A model generated the notes under the pieces. That model saw nothing but the letters and a program-made list of their open reading frames with translations, had not been told where the DNA came from and did no database searches. 9,926 nucleotides of DNA, from NCBI GenBank assembly GCA_041558415.1, contig JBFFEY010000091.1, positions 1 through 9,926 on the forward strand, written 5' to 3'. Below, piece by piece: positions 7,377-9,926 of the stretch (positions are counted from its first letter, which is position 1; the number at the start of each line of letters is the position of its first letter). The position numbers and the translations under genes were made by a program. Source of the stretch: SG8-39 sp041558415. Lineage in GTDB: Bacteria > Pseudomonadota > Gammaproteobacteria > Burkholderiales > SG8-39.

Positions 7377-8182
7377 TGGCGCCGCGCGAAGACGATCGAG
7401 CGACGCGCGCCGCTGCTCGTCAGGCTGCCGACGATCTGAAAGGTCAGCACACGGCCCTCGAAGCGACCGCTCTCGCCCTCCCATTCGATCTGCGTGCCGC
7501 GCAGGCGCGCCTTGGACGTCCTCAAGGGGGCGTCGGCGATCGCGCCCTCGACCTCGATCTGCTGGAAGTTCTGCCGGATGTCGAGCCGCCATTCGCCCTC
7601 CGGCTGCGCCGCCTGCCATTCGCCGCGCACGTCGGCGGGCACGACCCAGCTGTACAGCGTCGCCGTGCGGCCTGCGTGCTCACCGCCGAGCGCAATCCGC
7701 TGCGTCTCGTCCGGCTCCCAGCCGCTCATGGCAAAGGCGTGCGAGACGATGCGCGTACCGGGCGCGAGCTCGGCGAGAAATTTCGGCTGCAGCGCGTCCA
7801 TCAGCCAGGGCAGCAGGTAGGCGGTGACCACGGTCGCCGCCGACAGGTCGGTTTTCAGCACGTCCGCGTTCAGGAATGTCGTGCGCTGCTCGACGCCGGC
7901 ACTTTTCGCATTCTCGCGCGCGCTGACCACCAGCTTCGGATCGAGCTCCACGCCGATGCCGCGCGCGCCGTACTTTTTCGCTGCCGCGATCACGATCCGC
8001 CCGTCGCCCGAGCCGAGGTCCATGACCACATCGTCGCGGCGCGTTTTCGCCAGCAGCAGCATGCGCTCGACGACCTCTTGCGGCGTGGTGACGAACGGCG
8101 GCGCCGTGACGCTGGTCTGCGCGCCGACCGAAGCGGCGAGCGCCAGCACGGCGAGCAGGCCGCAAGCGGCACGGTGGCTCAT
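7373..8182 (-). CDS. class I SAM-dependent methyltransferase-like protein with signal peptide
   Basis: A 269-aa protein. Residues 1-21 (MSHRAACGLLAVLALAASVGA) look like a cleavable Sec signal. They are followed by a Rossmann methyltransferase domain: the entry segment PFVTTPQEVVERMLLLA (29-45), motif I DLGSGDGRIVIAAA (55-68), acidic GVELDP (77-82) for the SAM ribose, and NADVL (105-109). YLLPWLM (122-128) stands at the motif IV position. From about residue 165 to the end the sequence is beta-rich and not part of the minimal fold. The ATG overlaps the stop of the TlpA-like gene as ATGA. SAM is not expected in the periplasm, so either the N-terminus anchors the protein facing the cytoplasm or the exported protein has another role. 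The target is unknown. Confidence 0.85.
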   Translation of the reverse strand: MSHRAACGLLAVLALAASVGAQTSVTAPPFVTTPQEVVERMLLLAKTRRDDVVMDLGSGDGRIVIAAAKKYGARGIGVELDPKLVVSARENAKSAGVEQRTTFLNADVLKTDLSAATVVTAYLLPWLMDALQPKFLAELAPGTRIVSHAFAMSGWEPDETQRIALGGEHAGRTATLYSWVVPADVRGEWQAAQPEGEWRLDIRQNFQQIEVEGAIADAPLRTSKARLRGTQIEWEGESGRFEGRVLTFQIVGSLTSSGARRSIVFARRQ

Positions 8183-8715
8183 CGCGCAAGCCGTGCGGAC
8201 TCGAGCGGGCGGGCGCCCGGCATCAGCGCGCGCAGGCGGGCGCGAATGTCGACATCGGCCCAGTCGCGCTCGCCCAGTGCTTGATAGCGGATGCGTCCCT
8301 CGGGTCCGACGATGAAGGTCATCGGCAGCGCGCGTGCGCCCCAGTCACGCGAGACCTTCGCGTCGCGATCGAGCAGCAGCGGGAAATTCATCGGCACGCG
8401 TTCGGCGAAGGCGCGCACCGCGGCGGGGTCCTCGCCCACGTTCACCGCGAGCACCGCGAAGGGCTCGTTCTCGAGCGAGCGCCGCAGCCGCTCGATGCTC
8501 GGCATCTCCGCCCGGCAGGGCGCGCACCAGGTAGCCCAGAAATTCACCAGCACCACCCGGCCGCGATAGTCGGCCAGGCGATGCGGCTGGCCGTCGAGCG
8601 CCGCCAGCGCGAGCGGCGGCGTCGCACCGCCGGGCCACGGCGTCAGGGCCTGCGCCGCCGCGCCGAGCGGCGCGAGCAGCGCAAATGCCAACAACAGGTG
8701 GGCAAACGGTCGCAT
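8179..8715 (-). CDS. TlpA-like periplasmic thiol-disulfide oxidoreductase
   Basis: A 178-aa thioredoxin-fold protein with an N-terminal signal or anchor (MRPFAHLLLAFALLAPLGAAA). The core shows LADYRGRVVLVNFWATWCAPCRAEMP with the redox pair Cys64 and Cys67. A middle strand, FAVLAVNVGE, follows, and the cis-proline loop is ALPMTFIV (Pro131). GRIRY closes the sheet. TlpA/ResA proteins keep cysteines reduced in the periplasm, for example during cytochrome c or copper-site maturation. The ATG at 8713-8715 gives a normal signal peptide, but the upstream 8716-8751 is occupied by a terminator-like hairpin and has no ribosome site. An in-frame ATG at 8749-8751, with GGCGG 4 nt before it, is the alternative and would put the hairpin in the coding region. 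It is the first gene of a five-gene overlapping operon. Confidence 0.9.
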   Translation of the reverse strand: MRPFAHLLLAFALLAPLGAAAQALTPWPGGATPPLALAALDGQPHRLADYRGRVVLVNFWATWCAPCRAEMPSIERLRRSLENEPFAVLAVNVGEDPAAVRAFAERVPMNFPLLLDRDAKVSRDWGARALPMTFIVGPEGRIRYQALGERDWADVDIRARLRALMPGARPLESARLAR

Positions 8716-8717
8716 GC

Positions 8718-8745
8718 AAACGAAAGGCCCGGCAACAGCCGGGCC
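8718..8745 (-). terminator. rho-independent terminator after the lysine-rich gene
   Basis: On the minus strand GGCCCGGC (8745-8738) and GCCGGGCC (8733-8726) form a perfect 8-bp stem around the loop TGTT. They are followed by TTTCGTTT (8725-8718). The stem starts about 50 nt past the stop of the lysine-rich gene. The T-rich end stops 2 nt before the likely tlpA-like start codon. A TATCAT -10-like hexamer at 8755-8750 could restart transcription just upstream, but its -35 is poor. Confidence 0.75.
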
Positions 8746-8796
8746 CCACATGATACCGCCTGCCCCTGCGCCGACCGTCAGCGCAGGCGCGGCGGG

Positions 8797-9102
8797 TCAG
8801 CCCGTGCTTTCCGACTTCTTGGCTTTCTTGGTCTTCTTGGTCTTCTTGGCCTTCTTGGTGTTCTTGCTCTTCTTCGCCTTTTTCTGCTTGGTCGCCTTGC
8901 TGGCCTTCTTCTCCTCTGCCTTCGCCTTCGCCTCACCGGCTGCCGGCTGCTCCGGCGTCGCGGGCGCGGCGCGCAGGGCGGGCGCCCCGCCCGGCTGCGC
9001 CGGGGTGGCCGGTGTCGCCGGCGACGCCGGCTGGCCCTGCGCGAACAGCGTGGTCGAAAACGCGGCCGCCAACAACGCCGCGAGAACTGTCTGTTTCACC
9101 AT
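8797..9102 (-). CDS. small exported protein with Pro/Ala linker and lysine-rich repeat tail
   Basis: A 101-aa protein of unknown function. Residues 1-21 (MVKQTVLAALLAAAFSTTLFA) form a clear signal peptide, with likely cleavage before QGQPA. Residues 22-56 are Pro/Ala/Thr-rich. Residues 58-97 are dominated by KKA/KKT-type triplets, with about 21 lysines, and the end is SESTG. The mature protein would be strongly basic, probably disordered, and lies outside the cytoplasm, where it could bind polyanions such as lipopolysaccharide, exopolysaccharide or extracellular DNA (inference). The ATG at 9100-9102 has GGAGG 8 nt upstream, the best ribosome site in this part of the window, and a terminator follows. 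These support a real gene despite low complexity. Lysine is coded mainly as AAG, in 9-nt repeat units. Confidence 0.75.
   Translation of the reverse strand: MVKQTVLAALLAAAFSTTLFAQGQPASPATPATPAQPGGAPALRAAPATPEQPAAGEAKAKAEEKKASKATKQKKAKKSKNTKKAKKTKKTKKAKKSESTG
8815..8880 (-). repeat. imperfect 9-nt tandem repeat encoding KK[A/T] units
   Basis: About seven tandem 9-mers close to CTTCTTGGT on the plus strand (AAGAAG plus ACC or GCC on the coding strand) encode Lys-Lys-Ala/Thr. The period equals three codons, so gain or loss of a unit would keep the frame and change only tail length. Confidence 0.7.
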
Positions 9103-9209
9103 GATCGAATCCTCCGAATGAGCGTGTCGGCGCGCCCTCGCGCCGCGCGTCTATCAACGCGCGATCGTGTCGGGCGGTTGACGCGCCGGTACGGTTTCCG
9201 GGCGACCAC

Positions 9210-9215
9210 TATAAT
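9210..9215 (+). promoter_or_regulatory. perfect -10 hexamer in the intergenic region before the ChaC-like gene
   Basis: TATAAT at 9210-9215 is a perfect sigma70 -10 match in very GC-rich DNA and predicts a plus-strand start near 9222. No good -35 sits at 16-18 nt; the nearest, TTGACG (9178-9183), is 26 nt away. On the minus strand the overlapping TATAGT (9213-9208) could serve the lysine-rich gene. The gap 9103-9302 holds no supported gene except a possible short leader frame. Confidence 0.5.
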
Positions 9216-9228
9216 TCCGCCGCCGATC

Positions 9229-9306
9229 ATGAACGGGGAACCCTGCCTGAAGACCGCGACCGTCGCCCCGCCCGGCGCGCGGCAGGCCTTCCTCTCGTCG
9301 CATTGA
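9229..9306 (+). other. possible 25-codon leader frame coupled to the ChaC-like gene
   Basis: An ATG at 9229-9231, only about 7 nt after the predicted transcription start, opens a frame (MNGEPCLKTATV...) of 25 codons. Its TGA at 9304-9306 overlaps the TTG start of the ChaC-like gene as TTGA. There is no ribosome site before the ATG and no known family. It may be chance or a coupling leader. Confidence 0.2.
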
Positions 9307-9878
9307 AGCTCGAGCAGTTTCTCAGCCTGTTGCCGCCCGGCGAGCTGTGGGTCTTCGGCTACGCCTCGCTGATGTGGTCGCCCGGATTCGCTTACCGGGA
9401 AAGGCGGCGCGGCATCGTGCACGGCTACCACCGCGCGCTGTGCATTTACTCCCACCGGCATCGCGGCACGCGCGAGCGGCCCGGACTCGTCATGGGGCTT
9501 TGCCGCGGGGGATCGTGCTGGGGCATGGCCTACCGCCTGGCCGGCCGCCGGCAGCGCGACATCCTCGCCGCGCTGTGGCGCCGCGAGATGCGCAACTACG
9601 TCTACCTGCCGCGCCTGGTCGCGGTGCGCATCGCCGGCGAGCGCCGCGTACGCGCGCTCACCTTCGTTGCCGACCAGGACCACCGTCAGTTCGCCGGCGA
9701 TCTCGACCTCGCGCAGACCGCGCGACTCGTCGCACAGGGACGCGGCGGCCGCGGAGACAATGTCGACTACCTCGAGCGCACGCTGGCGCATATGCGCGAG
9801 CTTGGTGTGCGCGACCCGCACCTCGATCGCGTGCTGGCGCGGGCTAAGGCATCGTTGGGGTCAGACCCCTGTGGATAA
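9303..9878 (+). CDS. ChaC-type gamma-glutamylcyclotransferase
   Basis: A 191-aa cytoplasmic enzyme of the ChaC family, which splits glutathione into 5-oxoproline and Cys-Gly. The substrate loop LWVFGYASLMW (15-25) is the family's YGSL motif with Ala in place of the second Gly. RGIVHGYHRALCIYS follows, then WGMAYRLA (73-80). The likely catalytic Glu95 sits in WRREMRNYVY. TFVADQDHRQFAG (120-132) and GRGDNVDYLERTLAHMRELGVRD (149-171) are characteristic C-terminal signatures. The start is probably TTG at 9303-9305, because no in-frame ATG or GTG fits and GELWVFGY must be included. No ribosome site is visible. The last residues, LGSDPCG, and the TAA come from the 22-bp repeat, so the C-terminus differs from that expected for the family. 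It stands alone on the plus strand, divergent from the lysine-rich gene. Confidence 0.88.
   Translation: MKLEQFLSLLPPGELWVFGYASLMWSPGFAYRERRRGIVHGYHRALCIYSHRHRGTRERPGLVMGLCRGGSCWGMAYRLAGRRQRDILAALWRREMRNYVYLPRLVAVRIAGERRVRALTFVADQDHRQFAGDLDLAQTARLVAQGRGGRGDNVDYLERTLAHMRELGVRDPHLDRVLARAKASLGSDPCG
9857..9878 (-). repeat. 22-bp repeat, copy 2 (inverted relative to copy 1)
   Basis: GGGGTCAGACCCC (9857-9869) followed by TGTGGATAA (9870-9878) is the exact reverse complement of 4905-4926. It forms the last codons of the ChaC-like gene in the frame GSDPCG, and its final three bases are that gene's TAA stop. Relative to transcription it has the same orientation as copy 1 in the NnrS-like gene, but a different reading frame. 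Confidence 0.9.
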
Positions 9879-9917
9879 CTCGATCAGGAAATGTCTTAAG
9901 GGCCTGAACGTCAAGCC

Positions 9918-9926
9918 TTATCCACA
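9918..9926 (+). repeat. third DnaA-box 9-mer at the window edge
   Basis: TTATCCACA fills the last nine bases. It is inverted relative to TGTGGATAA at 9870-9878, with 39 nt between them. The region 9879-9917 has no gene. The pair could be the two arms of a larger repeat unit whose right half lies outside the window. Confidence 0.6.

Noticed and set aside
8714..9121. Plus-strand frame with a strongly hydrophobic FLVFLVFLAFLVF-type stretch that looks like a membrane protein
   Set aside because: It is the antisense of the lysine-rich repeat (AAG read backwards gives CTT, Leu/Phe); it has no ribosome site, and the minus-strand gene has a signal peptide, Shine-Dalgarno and terminator.
9178..9215. 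TTGACG and TATAAT as one complete sigma70 promoter
   Set aside because: The spacer is 26 nt, far from 16-18; only the -10 hexamer is kept as a feature.

Overview
The window is GC-rich, densely packed bacterial DNA. Gene content and style (LivJ-type solute receptor, HpcH/HpaI CoA lyase, MaoC hydratase, LpqC-type esterase, NnrS-like membrane protein, 4-nt ATGA/GTGA gene overlaps, GTG and TTG starts) suggest a betaproteobacterium, probably Burkholderiales or a relative. This is an inference from protein style, not from a marker gene. No RNA gene, CRISPR array, insertion sequence or phage gene was seen.

Left block (1-3415, minus strand). A well-formed sigma70-type promoter (3387-3415) reads leftward into a tight gene string: MaoC-family hydratase, periplasmic solute-binding receptor, CoA lyase, small alpha/beta hydrolase, and the first codons of a gene for an exported protein that runs off the left edge. 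Divergently, on the plus strand (3440-4852), lies a GlcD/D-2-hydroxyglutarate dehydrogenase-like FAD enzyme. Together these look like a module that takes up and degrades an organic acid through a CoA thioester: receptor, 2-hydroxyacid oxidation, hydration of an enoyl-CoA, and retro-aldol cleavage. The substrate is not shown by the sequence. C5 dicarboxylates of the mesaconate/citramalate type are the best guess.

Right block (4901-9102, minus strand). A small exported protein with a lysine-rich tail is followed by a terminator-like hairpin. After it come five genes joined by 4- or 7-nt overlaps: TlpA-like thiol oxidoreductase, signal-peptide-bearing SAM methyltransferase, LpqC-type esterase, MIP18/DUF59 iron-sulfur assembly protein, and NnrS-like membrane protein. 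The overlaps indicate one translationally coupled operon. Its joint function is not known to me.

Right edge (9178-9926, plus strand). A region with a perfect -10 hexamer leads to a ChaC-type gamma-glutamylcyclotransferase with a TTG start.

The most unusual non-coding signal is an identical 22-bp element at 4905-4926 and, inverted, at 9857-9878. It joins a consensus DnaA-box 9-mer to a 13-bp palindrome. Both copies sit at gene 3' ends in the same orientation relative to transcription, are translated in different frames, and form the C-termini of the two proteins. Another copy of the 9-mer occupies the last nine bases of the window, inverted relative to the second element, which suggests a larger repeat continuing past the edge.
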